Source of the DNA: Armigeres subalbatus
Lineage: Eukaryota; Arthropoda; Insecta; Diptera; Culicidae
Assembly (NCBI RefSeq): GCF_024139115.2
Contig: NC_085141.1
Span: forward strand, 392,694,632 to 392,758,631
Direction of reading: 5' to 3'
Length of the DNA stretch: 64,000 nt
Positions within the stretch are counted from its first letter, which is position 1; every line of letters starts with the position of its first letter. Shown piece by piece: positions 63,288 through 64,000 of the stretch. The notes beneath the pieces were generated by a model. The model searched no databases. It worked only from the letters and a program-made list of their open reading frames with translations, and had not been told where the DNA came from. The position numbers were made by a program, and so were the translations under genes.

Positions 63288-63351
63288 AAGCTGCGAGGCG
63301 ACAATATCCCAGTGAAGGATGTAATGCCAATGAAGAAGAAAAAGAAGAAGA
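63286..63351 (+). mobile_element. Extra SINE 3' tail
   Basis: AAGCTGCGAGGCGACAATAT, then ATGTAATGCCAATGAAGAAG, the last ~65 bp of the Feilai-like SINE with its GAA tail. Together with the full copy upstream it makes a SINE-spacer-tail composite. Confidence 0.8.
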
Positions 63352-64000
63352 TAAGCTTCAAAGCGGTCATTCGCGGTCTGCAGGTTATGGATACCAACGA
63401 AGTGAAGGAGGACCTATAGGTAGAACGTTGCTACTAGCTACATCCTCTGGAGGTGTTTCCAATGTCACGACACGACAAACAAAAAGAGTGCCGGGACGCC
63501 TGTATCTGGTTCATTTCAGTAAAGGTACTCGACATTATTATCTTCTGGGAAGTGTACCGTGACGCCAACTGGGACGTTACCCAATGCATGCGATTTTTTG
63601 CTTTTTGGTCATGGAGCACCCAGCAGTATGAAACGAAGGAATGTCCCATTCAAGAGTTGCGGTGGGAACACCGTACGGCCGATCGCTCATGTGCAAAACG
63701 AGCGGAGTACAAGCGCATTCGACCTTAAGCAGCAAGTCGGAATCAGTCTCGTCCTCGCCCCAACAGCTCTCGCTTCAACATAGAAAATTTTTCAAGCAAT
63801 TCTCCAAACTCGGCTCACTCAATCGAGGCCCCTGGACTAAGTGCTCCTCCTCCAGGACTTTCCTACCGGGATCAACTACGCCAGGACGCAACTGCTCAGC
63901 AATAAAAAACGTGGCACAAAAATCGTTAACGGTTGATGATGACCCTCTTCTCACCCCAGAGCAACTACTACCTATTTTCTGGTCTACGACTACCTATCCT

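Larger units (their letters stand above)
62640..64000 (+). pseudogene. Jockey-type LINE ORF1 (gag-like) relic, interrupted by a SINE
   Basis: Fragments in several plus frames match a Jockey ORF1 in order: VNSASLAKMQIIMKTIDIKA before the SINE; then from 63343 ISFKAVIRGLQVMDTNEVKE, RLYLVHFSKGT, VYRDANWDVTQC, and FGHGAPSSMKRRNVPFKSCG, where CCHC zinc-knuckle cysteines are expected. A tail segment ...DDDPLLTPEQLLPIF follows up to the window edge. Stops and frameshifts separate the pieces and several knuckle Cys/His are lost. The RT ORF, if present, lies beyond the window. Confidence 0.68.

Noticed and set aside
1..64000. CRISPR array
   Set aside because: The regular repeats are contiguous tandem arrays without unique spacers, and the setting is a eukaryotic genome.

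Overview
The window looks like an intergenic or intronic stretch from a culicine mosquito, most likely Aedes. It is AT-rich, packed with transposable elements, and holds only one segment that looks like a host coding exon. The call rests on several copies of a tRNA-derived SINE with a (GAA)n tail (Feilai-like), on RTE-, Jockey- and CR1-type LINEs with high mutual similarity, and on many short inverted-repeat elements. No database search was possible, so species and family names come from remembered features and motifs.

Layout. 1-5.4 kb: two inverted-repeat elements, a 24-bp minisatellite (about 2 kb, with a decayed flank) and a tRNA-headed SINE with a 23-bp target duplication. 5.7-8.1 kb: a 51-bp minisatellite with ~350-bp higher-order repeats. 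8.8-10 kb: a decayed hAT transposon with an intact 8-bp target duplication. 12-19 kb: SINE copies, degenerate GGCCGAA and GAGAAGT arrays, and a nest in which an old SINE was split by a non-coding LTR element carrying its own 35-bp minisatellite and itself hit by two inverted-repeat elements and another SINE. 18.7-22.8 kb: a 53-bp array interrupted by a near full-length RTE-type LINE whose reverse transcriptase has lost a catalytic Asp. 23-27.6 kb: degenerate arrays and unannotated AT-rich DNA. 27.65-32.67 kb: a 5-kb array of a 23-bp hairpin-forming unit, followed by a 1.5-kb pyrimidine tract. 34.6-48 kb: gene-poor DNA with a MITE, a 5'-truncated RTE copy, a foldback element, and composite GGCCGAA/GAGAAGT blocks. 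49-55.7 kb: a 5'-truncated Jockey-type LINE on + and a nearly complete but frameshifted CR1-type LINE on -. 56.7 kb: one neuroligin-like carboxylesterase-domain exon on -, with splice sites. 57-64 kb: SINEs, an inverted SINE-containing duplication, a MITE, and a Jockey-type gag relic interrupted by a SINE.

There is no operon-like organisation. The only host protein coding seen is the 142-bp exon, so much of the window may be intron of that minus-strand gene. The most interesting object is the non-coding LTR element at 15.2-18.5 kb, because its long terminal repeats, primer-binding-like site, polypurine tract, 5-bp target duplication and reconstructable SINE target all agree.
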